64,000 bases of DNA from Faecalicatena orotica (GTDB taxonomy: Bacteria; Bacillota; Clostridia; Lachnospirales; Lachnospiraceae). The notes under the pieces were generated by a model. It searched no databases. It was given only the letters and a program-made list of their open reading frames with translations, and had not been told where the DNA came from. The stretch covers positions 124,001-188,000 of the forward strand of contig NZ_QGDL01000007.1 in the NCBI RefSeq assembly GCF_003149245.1. The letters are read 5' to 3'. The position numbers were made by a program, and so were the translations under genes. Below are positions 35,453-44,832 of this stretch, one piece after another (position 1 is the first letter of the stretch; each line of letters begins with the position of its first letter).

Positions 35453-36442
35453 ATGAGTTATCCAATTAAGGTAAGAATGATTTCTAAAACAGAAGTAGAA
35501 AGCCTGGTATCTCCTAAAGACGTTCTGGAGGCGGTAGACTCTACCTTTCAGGCTCTGGGGAACGGGCGGATATTCCATCCGGTAAAAGAGCCGATCTGGA
35601 TGGGGAAGGAAAATGCAAACATGCTGATTGCAATGCCTGCACATCTGAAAGAAAAAAACATCGTAGGGATGAAATGGGTGAATATGTACACCTACCAACA
35701 GGAGGGGATCCCCTCATCCTATGGGAACCTTCTGATTCTGAGCCATGAAGAGAATGGCCAGCCATATGCAATTATCGAGGCGACCGCGATTACTACGATG
35801 CGTACGGCGGGAGGGCACGGAGTCGTTGCCGCACAGTATCTTGCGAAGAAGTCTTCAGAGATACTGGCTGTAGTCGGATGCGGGGCAGAAGGAATAGCGG
35901 GAATTAAAAGCTTTCTGTATGCTTTCCCCGGGTTAAAAGAATTACGTGTATGTGACAGGAATCCGGCCGCTTTGGAGAATGTAAAAGAACAGTTTGGAAG
36001 CCAGATAAAAATCACAGCATGGGAGAATGCAGAAGACGCCGTCAGACCGGCAGATATTGTTCTGCTTGTGACAACGGCGAGAAAACCGGTTGTCATGTTT
36101 GGCTGGCTGAAGAAAGGCTGCTTTGTATCCGGCCTGTACTCCTTCAACGACCTTGATCCGGAATGTTCCAGAAGGGCGGATAAATGGTTCCTCGGCTCAA
36201 AGGATACGGATTACCACCAGATTATTAAAGCACCGTATCTTGCACCGTACAACCTGAGCATGGAAAACGTAACAGGAGACCTTGGGGAAGTGGCTGCAGG
36301 AAAATGTGCGGGGAGAGAAAACGATGACGAGATCATTGTGTATACACACATGGGGATGGGTGCCCTTGATATAGCAGTGGGTGATATCATTTACCGCCGG
36401 GCGGAAGAACAGAATATAGGGAAAGTAATTGATTTATCATAA
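35453..36442 (+). CDS. Ornithine cyclodeaminase/mu-crystallin family protein
   Basis: The 329-residue protein has the family's N-terminal dimer/substrate half (GMKWVNMYT, ATAITTMRTAGGHGVVAAQYLA) and a Rossmann half with VVGCGAEGIAGIKSFL and VCDRNP. Start at ATG 35453 behind AGAAAGGA; an earlier TTG at 35396 lies in the promoter. Members convert ornithine to proline, reduce cyclic imines such as pyrroline-2-carboxylate, or make and break N-carboxyalkyl amino acids. As first gene of a sigma-54 operon with an opine-dehydrogenase-like gene, imine/opine chemistry is likely here. Which reaction cannot be decided from sequence. Confidence 0.9.
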   Translation: MSYPIKVRMISKTEVESLVSPKDVLEAVDSTFQALGNGRIFHPVKEPIWMGKENANMLIAMPAHLKEKNIVGMKWVNMYTYQQEGIPSSYGNLLILSHEENGQPYAIIEATAITTMRTAGGHGVVAAQYLAKKSSEILAVVGCGAEGIAGIKSFLYAFPGLKELRVCDRNPAALENVKEQFGSQIKITAWENAEDAVRPADIVLLVTTARKPVVMFGWLKKGCFVSGLYSFNDLDPECSRRADKWFLGSKDTDYHQIIKAPYLAPYNLSMENVTGDLGEVAAGKCAGRENDDEIIVYTHMGMGALDIAVGDIIYRRAEEQNIGKVIDLS

Positions 36443-36459
36443 GAGGAGGAAATGGAAAA

Positions 36460-37872
36460 ATGGGAAGAAAGTATTTTGCAGCGAATGCAACAGATTACAC
36501 ACAAAAGCTGGCTGATTATGCGGTAGATTTGAAGTTCGGGGATATTCCCGCCGAGGTAATTGAAAGGGCCAAAATGCTGACCCTGCACACTTTGGGTGTT
36601 GCGCTGGCAGCAAAACCAATCGAACTGTCAGACGCAGCCGTAAAAGTGGCAGAGGCTGCCAATGGAGGAAAGGGAGGAGAGGCTTCTGTCTGGCTTGGCG
36701 GTGATAAATTATCAATGGCCAGTGCTGCATTTGCGAATGGAACATTATCCGACATGCTGGACTGGGAAGACTGCGCATGGGCCGGACATCCGAATGCCGG
36801 GGCAATCCCGGCGGCGATGGCGGTTGCCGAGGGGCTGAAAAAGGACGGAAAAGCTTACCTTGAGGCAGTGGTAGCTGCACTTGAGGTTTACCAAAGGGTT
36901 TCTATGGCAGTACAGCCGGCAGATGATTTCGACCACAATGAAGGATGGGCTATAGCCAACTGGCAGATATTCGCGGCATCCACGCCTGCGGCAAAGCTGA
37001 TGGGATTAACAAAACAGGAGATGAACCAGACCTTTGGTGCAAGCGTCCTGTTTGCGAAAATGCCTTCGAACCTCCAGCAGGCAACGATGAGCAACGCTTA
37101 CCACTATGAATACGGAATTACTGCACAGAACGGGATTCTTGCGGCAATGTGTGCCCAGAATGGTGTAGCAAACCTGATGGACTGCTTTGATATTCCCAAT
37201 GCATACTGTGAGCAGCTTACAAAAGCAGTAGACAGGACATGGCTGGACCGCAATCTGGATGACAGGTTCTACATGATGGATATTCTCGTGAAGCACTGGC
37301 CTGCAAATATGTGGGTGCAGACTCCTGTCGAATTAGTGGATTTGCTTGTAAAAGAGAACCACATCCATGCAGATGATATTGCAGAAATCGTGGTAAACCC
37401 TCCGACACAATACCGCATGCATTTCTATGAGGAAGGATTTGAGAGCCTGATGGAGGCACAGTTCAGTATTCCTTACGTTATTGCAGCGATGCTTCTGGAT
37501 CCTAAGCCGGGTCCGAACTGGTATACACCGGAGATGTTTAAAGATCCTAAGTTAATAGAATATGCCAAAAAAGTAAAGGCAGGACCGGATAAAGAAGATA
37601 CTCTGCTGGAATGTTTCCATATCTTTCAGAGTGGCAGCCACCCGGAGAAATCAGTCACGATGACAATGAAAGATGGCACCGTATATGAGAAGACGCAGAG
37701 AACGCATAAAGGACATCCGCTGGATATGCTTACATTAGATGAGTTCTGTGATTTATTCCGCAGAGAAGCTTCCTTTACACTGACTCCAGAGCGGACGGAG
37801 GAAATCATTGACTTTGTTCTGAACCTTGAAAATGTAGATGATATGTCAAAGATTCATGAGCTGCTGGTATAG
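36460..37872 (+). CDS. MmgE/PrpD family protein
   Basis: The 470-residue protein shows the family's helical N-terminal domain (ERAKMLTLHTLGVALAA, DMLDWEDCAWAGHPNAGAIPAAMAVAE) and the C-terminal alpha/beta part with EAQFSIPYVIA. Known members are 2-methylcitrate dehydratase, iminodisuccinate epimerase and cis-aconitate decarboxylase. All act on di- or tricarboxylates next to a carbonyl, imine or double bond. The iminodisuccinate epimerase link is notable because the neighbouring genes also suggest secondary-amine or imine dicarboxylates. It starts 17 bases after the cyclodeaminase-like gene behind AGGAGG. Confidence 0.9.
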   Translation: MGRKYFAANATDYTQKLADYAVDLKFGDIPAEVIERAKMLTLHTLGVALAAKPIELSDAAVKVAEAANGGKGGEASVWLGGDKLSMASAAFANGTLSDMLDWEDCAWAGHPNAGAIPAAMAVAEGLKKDGKAYLEAVVAALEVYQRVSMAVQPADDFDHNEGWAIANWQIFAASTPAAKLMGLTKQEMNQTFGASVLFAKMPSNLQQATMSNAYHYEYGITAQNGILAAMCAQNGVANLMDCFDIPNAYCEQLTKAVDRTWLDRNLDDRFYMMDILVKHWPANMWVQTPVELVDLLVKENHIHADDIAEIVVNPPTQYRMHFYEEGFESLMEAQFSIPYVIAAMLLDPKPGPNWYTPEMFKDPKLIEYAKKVKAGPDKEDTLLECFHIFQSGSHPEKSVTMTMKDGTVYEKTQRTHKGHPLDMLTLDEFCDLFRREASFTLTPERTEEIIDFVLNLENVDDMSKIHELLV

Positions 37873-37915
37873 ACGTCTAAAGAAAATTGATCTGACAATA
37901 TAAGGAGGGAAGCTC

Positions 37916-38971
37916 ATGAAAAGAATTACTGTAATGGGAGGCGGCGGAACCGGAATTATGATGGCAGCCGATTTGTCTCTCAAAGGACATGATGTCACTT
38001 TGTTTGAGGTTAAAGAACATGCGGCCGGAATTGAAGAGATAAAAGAACGGGGATACATAGAGGTTACCGGGAATGCGGCCAATGGAAAAGCGGTTATACA
38101 TACGATTACGACGGATATTGCGGAAGCAATGAAGAACCCGGAATATATCCTGATCGGAGCTATGGCACAGCGGCAGGAAGAGTTTATGGATTTAGCGGTT
38201 CCTTATCTGAAAGACGGGACAGTTGTCTGCTTCTCGGCCGGAAACTGCGCCTCTGTCATACTGAAGAATAAGATAGGGGACAAGGATGTGTTAGTGGGGG
38301 AAATGCAGGGGAATATTTATCCGTGCCGCTTGCTTCCGGACGGAAAACTGATCAGTGCATTCCCATACAAGGAAAAAGGGATGGCTGCATTCCCGGCACG
38401 GGATAATGATAAGTTTATCGAAGCAATGAATCACGTTTACCCGTGCCATCCCGTGAAGAATGTATTTGAAGCGGCATTAAACTCCCCCAATACTTCTATC
38501 CATCTTGCGGGAAGCATACTGGGAATCACCAAGATGGAGACAATGGAGGACTTCCGCCTCTACAGAGACGGCCTGTGTCCTTCCGTTGCGTCACTTATCC
38601 GTGGCGTGGAAGAGGAAAAGGCACTGGTGATGGAAAAAATGGGCTATGAGATGGGCCGGGCTGTCGGGCAGATAGAAGCCCTCATGGAATATGACAGGCA
38701 CCCGGAGCTGGAAATATTCAGGGGGCTGGAAGGCCCGACGAGTGTCCATCACCGGTATATTACAGAAGATGCATATGCAGGGAACAGCCTGCTTTTATCT
38801 CTGGCAAAAGAGTATGGCATTGAAACACCGCTGTGTGAGGGCCTGCTTGCCATTGCATCGTCACTCAATGAGACACCCTTCTACCAATTAGGGAGGACCG
38901 CTGCATATTTCGGTTTAAGTGGGATGGAGCCGGAGGAAATCAACAGATATCTTGAGACAGGAGAAAAATAA
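37916..38971 (+). CDS. NAD/NADP octopine/nopaline (opine) dehydrogenase family protein
   Basis: The 351-residue protein has an N-terminal Rossmann fold, VMGGGGTGIMMAADLSLKGHDVTLFE, and an all-helical C-terminal domain with LNSPNTSIHLAGSIL, where the His probably equals the catalytic His of octopine dehydrogenase. Family enzymes join or, in catabolism, split an amino acid and a 2-keto acid through a secondary amine. Ketopantoate reductase-like activity is the main alternative. Its place between PrpD and racemase-like genes fits breakdown of an opine-like compound. ATG 37916 follows AAGGAGGG. Confidence 0.85.
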   Translation: MKRITVMGGGGTGIMMAADLSLKGHDVTLFEVKEHAAGIEEIKERGYIEVTGNAANGKAVIHTITTDIAEAMKNPEYILIGAMAQRQEEFMDLAVPYLKDGTVVCFSAGNCASVILKNKIGDKDVLVGEMQGNIYPCRLLPDGKLISAFPYKEKGMAAFPARDNDKFIEAMNHVYPCHPVKNVFEAALNSPNTSIHLAGSILGITKMETMEDFRLYRDGLCPSVASLIRGVEEEKALVMEKMGYEMGRAVGQIEALMEYDRHPELEIFRGLEGPTSVHHRYITEDAYAGNSLLLSLAKEYGIETPLCEGLLAIASSLNETPFYQLGRTAAYFGLSGMEPEEINRYLETGEK

Positions 38972-38975
38972 CTAT

Positions 38976-39722
38976 ATGGAAAAGAGCGGGAAAAAGTATG
39001 TAGTAGGAGTGATCAATGTCAGGAATACGAAAAGTTCGGTGATGGAAGAAGAGTTTGCTGTCGGATTTCCGGATAATGTGGAAATCGTTATGGCTTATGC
39101 GCCGTTGGAGCTAGTCTCCTACGATGGTCTGATGGGGTTCTTAGACGCACTCCCGGGTGCATTGGATCAATTTATAGACAAGGACCCGGATATCATCATC
39201 GTACCCAGCCTCACAGGAAGTGCGATAAAGGGCTATGAAATTGTAAATATACTGGAACAGCGAAGCGGCCGTCCGGTCATTGTGCCTGCTCTGGAGACAA
39301 AGAAGTGTTTCAAAACACTTGGAATCAGACAGATCGCAATCGTTTCGGCATTTGGCGTGGAATTAGGGCTTCTGGAGCAATTATTCTTCCGTAACCATGA
39401 TATTGAAGTTACAAACCTTATTAATATTTTTGACGAGCCTAGTGAAGACAGACTGAGAATTGACCAGGTTGACAGCGCCCTGATTCTCGAGAAGGCAAGA
39501 AAGGAAGATTTCAGGGGGGCACAGGCAGTCTTTTTCGACAGTCCCACCTACAAGCTGCGGCCTATTATAGAGGAATTGAAATCTTTGATAAAGCTGCCGT
39601 TATTTTCGGTGAACCAGATTATCATTTATTCCGCACTGAAAAGGCTGGGGCTTCCGGCAGACCACCTGCCGATTGCCGAATATTACAGGGAAGAAGAGGA
39701 AAGGAGGCAGAGCCGTGTATAA
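38976..39722 (+). CDS. Asp/Glu racemase-superfamily protein lacking both catalytic cysteines
   Basis: The 248-residue protein has the two-domain pattern of the maleate isomerase/arylmalonate decarboxylase/Asp-Glu racemase superfamily. At the first catalytic position the usual CTSGS-type block reads PSLTGS, and at the second the usual SCTNL reads DSPTYKL, so neither cysteine is present. Members with one or two Cys replaced can be decarboxylases or have other roles. I start it at ATG 38976, four bases after the previous stop; a frame from 38919 lies inside the upstream gene. Its last 8 bases overlap the M20 gene. Confidence 0.8.
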   Translation: MEKSGKKYVVGVINVRNTKSSVMEEEFAVGFPDNVEIVMAYAPLELVSYDGLMGFLDALPGALDQFIDKDPDIIIVPSLTGSAIKGYEIVNILEQRSGRPVIVPALETKKCFKTLGIRQIAIVSAFGVELGLLEQLFFRNHDIEVTNLINIFDEPSEDRLRIDQVDSALILEKARKEDFRGAQAVFFDSPTYKLRPIIEELKSLIKLPLFSVNQIIIYSALKRLGLPADHLPIAEYYREEEERRQSRV

Positions 39723-40890
39723 GAAAGAGAAAATAACGGAAGTAATTGAGAGGAACAGAGAGGAAATCACGGAGCTTTGTGAGTACATTTTTGAGAATCC
39801 GGAGTTGGGATTTCACGAATACAAAGCAAGTGCTGCATTGAAGGATTTTCTGGAGAAACATGGGTTTACAGTAGAGATGGGTGTGGCAGGGCTTGAGACT
39901 GCGTTTCGTGCAGAGAGAAAAGGAAAAGGGCAGGGACCGACAGTCGGATTTTTCTGTGAATACGATGCACTTCCCAACGGACATTCCTGCGGCCATAATA
40001 TTATCGCATCCTCTGCGGTGATGGCAGGCGCAGGGCTTGCGGAAGCTATGGGGGAATATGACGGGAATGTCGTTGTGCTCGGTACACCTTCAGAGGAAGG
40101 AAGCGGGGGCGGAAAAGAGCTCCTCTACCAGGCGGGGGTCATGGATGATATCGACTGCGCCATGATGTTCCATCCGGGTAATAAGACTGTGATCAATGAT
40201 ATTCTGCTTGCAATCAGCGCTTATTCGTTTACCTTCCACGGCCGGGCAGCCCATGCAGGAGCCTGTCCGGAAAAAGGCATCAGTGCTGTCGAGGCCGTGA
40301 TACAGATGTTCAACAATGTAAACGGGATGCGCGTAACCGTAAAACCAGACACAAGAATCCACGGGATTATAAAACAGGGCGGTGTAGTGACAAACGTGAT
40401 TCCGGACCTCACGGAAGCGCAGTTTGGAATCCGGGCGAAGACGAAGGCGGAATTAGAGGAACTGGTAGAACGTGTAAAAAACTGTGCCAGAGGCGCTGCA
40501 CTTTCTACAGGGTGTACGGTGGACATCCGGGAGATCGGTATTTCTTACATGAATTTGAAAAATAGTGAAGTACTTCTTCAGCTGGCTGAAAAAAATATGG
40601 CGGATATGGGGGAACAAATCGATGTAAGAAATGCATCAGAAGGCCTTGGGTCCAGTGATGTCGGGAATATTTCACACAGAATCCCGACCTTCCAGATCAT
40701 GATTGGAGTTGGAAGCCCGGCAATCCCGCACTCAGAAGCATTTGCAGAAGCCTGTGGGGGAAAACGCGGTGCAGATATTGCAGTCAGGGCGGCAACGGCA
40801 CTGGCAATGACAGGAATGGATTTATTTAACAAACCAGAACTTATTGAAAAAGCAAAAGAAGAACTATTAAAGGATAAAGAGGAGGAATAA
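39715..40890 (+). CDS. M20-family amidohydrolase (AbgA/aminoacylase type)
   Basis: I choose GTG 39715, 8 bases after AAAGGAGG, giving 391 residues and an 8-base overlap with the gene upstream. Metal-site motifs are GHSCGHN, TPSEEGSGGGK and MFHPGNK, and the dimerisation domain follows (FHGRAAHAGACPEKGISAVEA). The family removes an acyl or aminobenzoyl group from an amino acid, or opens dipeptides. In this operon it would supply or finish the amino-acid part of the substrate. Cytoplasmic, no signal peptide. Confidence 0.92.
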   Translation: MYKKEKITEVIERNREEITELCEYIFENPELGFHEYKASAALKDFLEKHGFTVEMGVAGLETAFRAERKGKGQGPTVGFFCEYDALPNGHSCGHNIIASSAVMAGAGLAEAMGEYDGNVVVLGTPSEEGSGGGKELLYQAGVMDDIDCAMMFHPGNKTVINDILLAISAYSFTFHGRAAHAGACPEKGISAVEAVIQMFNNVNGMRVTVKPDTRIHGIIKQGGVVTNVIPDLTEAQFGIRAKTKAELEELVERVKNCARGAALSTGCTVDIREIGISYMNLKNSEVLLQLAEKNMADMGEQIDVRNASEGLGSSDVGNISHRIPTFQIMIGVGSPAIPHSEAFAEACGGKRGADIAVRAATALAMTGMDLFNKPELIEKAKEELLKDKEEE

Positions 40891-40893
40891 AGT

Positions 40894-41598
40894 ATGAAGA
40901 CAATGGATTTAACTCAATTGAACAGCCCGCTTATGTGGCTGGGATGCGGACTGCCGGTGTTATTCTTATTGTTTCTGGCCGGAAGGACATGGAAGAAGTC
41001 CTATAAAACAGGACAGGAGATAGGGCTGGAGCAAAGCCAGCTAAAGGCTGCGATCAAAACAAGTGCAATTACGGCAATCGGACCGTCTATCGCCTGCCTC
41101 GCAGGAATGTTTGCCGTCATGGCAATCATGGGGGGGCCGGTGGCATTCATGAGGCTGTCCTTTGTAGGAAATTCCATGTTCGAGCTGATGGCGGCAGGGT
41201 TTGGTGCAGGAGCAACGGGAATTCAGGTCGGTGTCGATAAGATGACGGAGAATGGATTCATGGCCGCACTCCTTGTTATGATTTTAGGTTCTATTCCCTG
41301 GGTACTGTTTGGAACATTTGCTTCTGATAAGATGGACAAGATCCAGAATAAAATTGTAAAAAAAGTTGGAAGGTCCATATTACCTGTTATTTCAACAGGA
41401 GCCCTGCTTGGTGCGCTTGGCGCAAACAACGCAACCTACCTGACGGCAATAGATAAGACAACAATATCCTGTCTGTTAGGTGCAGCAATCATGGCAGCAG
41501 CGTGCATCATTGCGAAAACAAAAAACATCAAATGGCTTTCACAATGGAACCTGACAATCGCGATTTTCCCGGCAATGATTATCACGGCACTTTTGTAG
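40894..41598 (+). CDS. DUF5058-type membrane protein, putative transporter subunit A
   Basis: The 234-residue protein has about six membrane helices and glycine-rich stretches (AAGFGAGATGIQVGV, LLGALGANNATYL). It fits a family of unknown function that I recall as DUF5058. It begins 3 bases after the M20 gene. Equal size and immediate pairing with a second membrane protein suggest a two-subunit permease that imports the operon's substrate; no other transporter is present in the operon. That role is inference. Confidence 0.75.
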   Translation: MKTMDLTQLNSPLMWLGCGLPVLFLLFLAGRTWKKSYKTGQEIGLEQSQLKAAIKTSAITAIGPSIACLAGMFAVMAIMGGPVAFMRLSFVGNSMFELMAAGFGAGATGIQVGVDKMTENGFMAALLVMILGSIPWVLFGTFASDKMDKIQNKIVKKVGRSILPVISTGALLGALGANNATYLTAIDKTTISCLLGAAIMAAACIIAKTKNIKWLSQWNLTIAIFPAMIITALL

Positions 41599-41620
41599 AA
41601 TAGAAAGGAAGGGTAAAAAT

Positions 41621-42325
41621 ATGTTAAAACCAGAAGAGGTAAGAGAGGATATTTATCAGAACAGTTACTTAAAAGGAATCCATAAAAGCGGTAAAATAGG
41701 CAACTATATCTGTGTTGTTTTCTGCTTTATCCCTGCGATTCTTGTTGCCCTTGTATATGGGATCGAAATCCCCTGGGCGGCAGTACTGACAGGATGGCTT
41801 TCCATCGCAAGTGCGATCGGGGTTGTATGGTTTGTAGAACCGATTTCCAATTTCCCGATTGTAGGTTCGGCGGGAACTTACATCAATGTTGTTGCAGGAA
41901 ATACATCGAATATGCGTGTGCCCTGTGCGGTTATGGCACAGAAAGAAGCAGGGGTAGAGCAGGGGACGCCGGAAGGCTCCATCATTTCAACACTTGGCAT
42001 TTGTACGTCTGTGTTTGTTAATGTGCCCGTACTGGCAGTCGGAGCAATCCTCAGCAGCGTTATTATGAGTTATCTCCCCCAGGGAGTGCTGGATGCATTT
42101 AACTATCTGCTGCCCGCACTCTTCGGAGCCGTATTCGTACAGTTCGCCATGACAAAGCCGAAGATCGTACCGGTTGCATTACTGCTCGGGATTTCATTCT
42201 GTTTCATGGTAAAGAAGGGCGTATTCAGCTTCCTCGGCCCAAACCCGAGCTATGTGACATCACTCGTCGGAACATTCGGAACAATTGCGTTTGCTCTCTG
42301 GATGTATAAAAAAGGAAAAATCTGA
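41621..42325 (+). CDS. Membrane protein, putative transporter subunit B
   Basis: The 234-residue protein has about six membrane helices after a charged 28-residue cytoplasmic start. Small-residue-rich segments such as VGSAGTYINVVAGNTSNMRVP and a C-terminal FGAVFVQFAM segment could line a path. It has exactly the length of its neighbour, from which it is separated by 22 bases, but the sequences are not obvious duplicates. I do not recognise the family with confidence; a secondary transporter made of the two proteins is the likely role. Confidence 0.75.
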   Translation: MLKPEEVREDIYQNSYLKGIHKSGKIGNYICVVFCFIPAILVALVYGIEIPWAAVLTGWLSIASAIGVVWFVEPISNFPIVGSAGTYINVVAGNTSNMRVPCAVMAQKEAGVEQGTPEGSIISTLGICTSVFVNVPVLAVGAILSSVIMSYLPQGVLDAFNYLLPALFGAVFVQFAMTKPKIVPVALLLGISFCFMVKKGVFSFLGPNPSYVTSLVGTFGTIAFALWMYKKGKI

Positions 42326-42355
42326 TTCTGAGAAACAAAACAGGAGGGATTCTGT

Positions 42356-43546
42356 ATGATCATTGCAGCAGATAAAATTGTGACCGGCGACGGTGCAACC
42401 GTTTTAGAAGATTCCGCTGTCCGTATAGATGAGGGCGGGAGAATAGGGAAGATTGGAACATGTTCAGCAGTAAAGACAGCATATCCGGGAGAAGAAGTCA
42501 TATCATATCCGGGAAGTACGCTGCTTCCGGGGCTGATTGATTTACACGCACATCTGGGGCATTGGGGGTGCAGGCCGGCGCCCCAGATGCAGAACGATTA
42601 CATGATGGCATATATTACCCAAAAGTATGCACAGGATGCATTTAAACGCGGTGTGACAACACTTCGGGACGTGGGTTCTCCGGAAGGGGTGTGCATGACG
42701 ATGAAAGAGGCATCCCGGATGGGATTTTTCAAAATTCCGAGGATGGAATACTGCGGCAGCGCACTGTGCATTACGGGAGGGCACGGGAGCTCATTTGGAC
42801 TGGGAGAAGGCGTGGAAGAGACTGACGGTATTGCTGCACTTCAAAGGGCAATCCGGACCCGGATCAAGCATGGCAGCAAATGGATCAAAATCATGACAAG
42901 CCACCGGTCAGACCTCTGCGAGTACAGTCAGGAAGAACTGGATGCGGCGGTCAGGGAATGCCACAGGCTGGGGGCTAAGATAACCGTGCACTCCGGGACA
43001 CAGCCTTCCATTGGTATGTGTATCAGGGCCGGGTTTGATACGATTGAACATGCAACTTTTGTTACGAGGGAACAGATACAGGAGATGGCCGGTAAGAAAA
43101 TTGCGTGGACCCCGACGATCCTCCCCTATACAGTCATTTATGAGAATCTGGAAAAGAAGTACGAAAATATAGAAGAAAAACCGAGAGAGTATTACTATTG
43201 CAAGGCGGCGGCCGATATGTATAAAGATCATTTTAAAGAGTATTATGACATGGGGGTGCTCGTAGGCGCCGGGACGGATAATATTACGGCAGCCGGGCGG
43301 ACAGATTCATTTGTCGCAAAGGAACTTGCATATATGACAGAATATGGTCTTACGCCTCTTGAGGCAATCCAGACAGGAACTATGAATGGCGCAAAGGTCC
43401 TTGGCATGGAGGACCAGGTGGGACAACTGAAGGAAGGGCTGTACGCAGACCTGCTGATTGTAAACGGAGACGCGTCGAAAGATATCCTTGCACTTGAAAA
43501 TGTCAATACAGTATATCTAAACGGCGAAGCAGTATATCATACATAA
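42356..43546 (+). CDS. Metal-dependent amidohydrolase, imidazolonepropionase/prolidase-like
   Basis: The 396-residue TIM-barrel hydrolase has the metal-binding HAHLGH near residue 62, a Lys in KWIKIMTSHRS, His residues in KITVHSG and DTIEHATFV, and the final Asp in GAGTDN. These are the ligands of the bimetal amidohydrolase family that includes prolidase-like and imidazolonepropionase-like enzymes; it probably cleaves an amide or ring lactam. It ends the sigma-54 operon. Its last 10 bases overlap the convergent kinase gene and no terminator is visible between them. Confidence 0.9.
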   Translation: MIIAADKIVTGDGATVLEDSAVRIDEGGRIGKIGTCSAVKTAYPGEEVISYPGSTLLPGLIDLHAHLGHWGCRPAPQMQNDYMMAYITQKYAQDAFKRGVTTLRDVGSPEGVCMTMKEASRMGFFKIPRMEYCGSALCITGGHGSSFGLGEGVEETDGIAALQRAIRTRIKHGSKWIKIMTSHRSDLCEYSQEELDAAVRECHRLGAKITVHSGTQPSIGMCIRAGFDTIEHATFVTREQIQEMAGKKIAWTPTILPYTVIYENLEKKYENIEEKPREYYYCKAAADMYKDHFKEYYDMGVLVGAGTDNITAAGRTDSFVAKELAYMTEYGLTPLEAIQTGTMNGAKVLGMEDQVGQLKEGLYADLLIVNGDASKDILALENVNTVYLNGEAVYHT

Positions 43547-44832
43547 AATTCGACGGTAAAGGTACTCCCGCCCCCGTCCGTATCCTCCACCTTCAGCCTG
43601 GCCCCCTGAACCCTGGCAAGTTCCGAAGCGATAGAGAGACCCAGTCCAAAGTGCTCTTTCTTACTCCGGGACTTGTCGCCACGGTAGAAGCGGTCAAAAA
43701 TGCGGCCTTTTTCTTCTTCCGGTACCCCGGCTCCGTAATCAACTACGGAGACAGAAACATGGCCCTGCAAGGTTTCTGCTTTTAGTAAAATCTTCGGATA
43801 CCTGCTGTTTTCAAGCCCGTAAGCAGCCGCATTATCCAACAGGATGGTGAAGATCTGCAGGCAGAGTGCCGGATCCGCTTTTATCCGGGGCAGGACCATA
43901 TCCGGGAGCTCGAGCAGCAGGCTGCTGTTCTTTGCATGGAAGACAGGTTCATACAGCTCCAGAAGATGCAGGAGTAATTCGTCAATTTCTACGTTTTCTT
44001 TCTGTATTGTCAGGTGGTTGGAATCCATATTTGCAAGAAGCAAAAGATTCTTAACCAGGGAACTGCCCCGGTCACACTCTTTTTGTATGACGGACAATAG
44101 CCGTGGCATTTCTAGGGGGGCATCCGCAATGGCTGCAGCATTTGCCTGAATGACGGCAAGCGGGGAGCGTAATTCATGGGAGGCCGCTGACACAAAGTCC
44201 TGCTGTTTCTGATAACTTTCCTCCAAGGGTGCTGAGGCACGGCGGACAAAACGCCTTCCGGCCAGATAGAGCAGGAAGACTCCAATGCAGTCTGCCAACA
44301 GAAACAAAAGCCCCATAATCAGGATGCGGAAATGTTCCCCGCTTTCATCGGATAAGAGGATTAGCTTTTTATAACTGGAATCTGTGCGGATAACCAGCAC
44401 ATTGCCAAGCCATGTATCATGGTGCTGTCCTTTTGTACGAAAGACAGAGCTTTGTAACGTGTTTGAGGAGACTGGCAGGGAATCCGCATAGATTCCTTCT
44501 TTTTCGGCCTGTCTGCCAGCCTGCTCCAGCAGAAAATCCCGGTTCTTGGTGGTTTCATATGTACCGGGGAAGAACAGGGGGGTCCCGTTTTCTTCGATAT
44601 AAATAATCAGTTCATTTCGCGTTTCCATTTCTGCCAGATAGGAATCGGTAACCGTATTATCTGTCTGCAGTCTGGAAGTCAGCGTAAACAGATGATTCTG
44701 AAACAGCGACTGCCGTTTGTTTTCCAGCGATACCAGTGAAAAAAGAAACGTAAGAACAACAATCAGGGTCAGAATCAGGCCCGTACTTAACGTATATAAA
44801 AATATCAGGTTTTTCTTAAACTCACGAAACAT
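43537..44832 (-). CDS. Sensor histidine kinase of a two-component system
   Basis: The 431-residue kinase has a membrane helix at about 10-32, an outside sensor of about 130 residues, a second helix at about 168-190, HisKA with the phospho-accepting His in SAASHELRSPLAV, and HATPase boxes (DYGAGVPEE, FGLGLSIASELA). The start overlaps the end of the regulator gene by 11 bases, so the pair is co-translated. It points away from the transporter cluster at 45645 and shares an operator region with it. Confidence 0.93.
   Translation of the reverse strand: MFREFKKNLIFLYTLSTGLILTLIVVLTFLFSLVSLENKRQSLFQNHLFTLTSRLQTDNTVTDSYLAEMETRNELIIYIEENGTPLFFPGTYETTKNRDFLLEQAGRQAEKEGIYADSLPVSSNTLQSSVFRTKGQHHDTWLGNVLVIRTDSSYKKLILLSDESGEHFRILIMGLLFLLADCIGVFLLYLAGRRFVRRASAPLEESYQKQQDFVSAASHELRSPLAVIQANAAAIADAPLEMPRLLSVIQKECDRGSSLVKNLLLLANMDSNHLTIQKENVEIDELLLHLLELYEPVFHAKNSSLLLELPDMVLPRIKADPALCLQIFTILLDNAAAYGLENSRYPKILLKAETLQGHVSVSVVDYGAGVPEEEKGRIFDRFYRGDKSRSKKEHFGLGLSIASELARVQGARLKVEDTDGGGSTFTVEFYV

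Noticed and set aside
34000-43546. Plasmid-type opine catabolism acquired as a mobile island
   Set aside because: No integrase, transposase, repeats or shift in base use at the borders, so I claim only opine-like chemistry.
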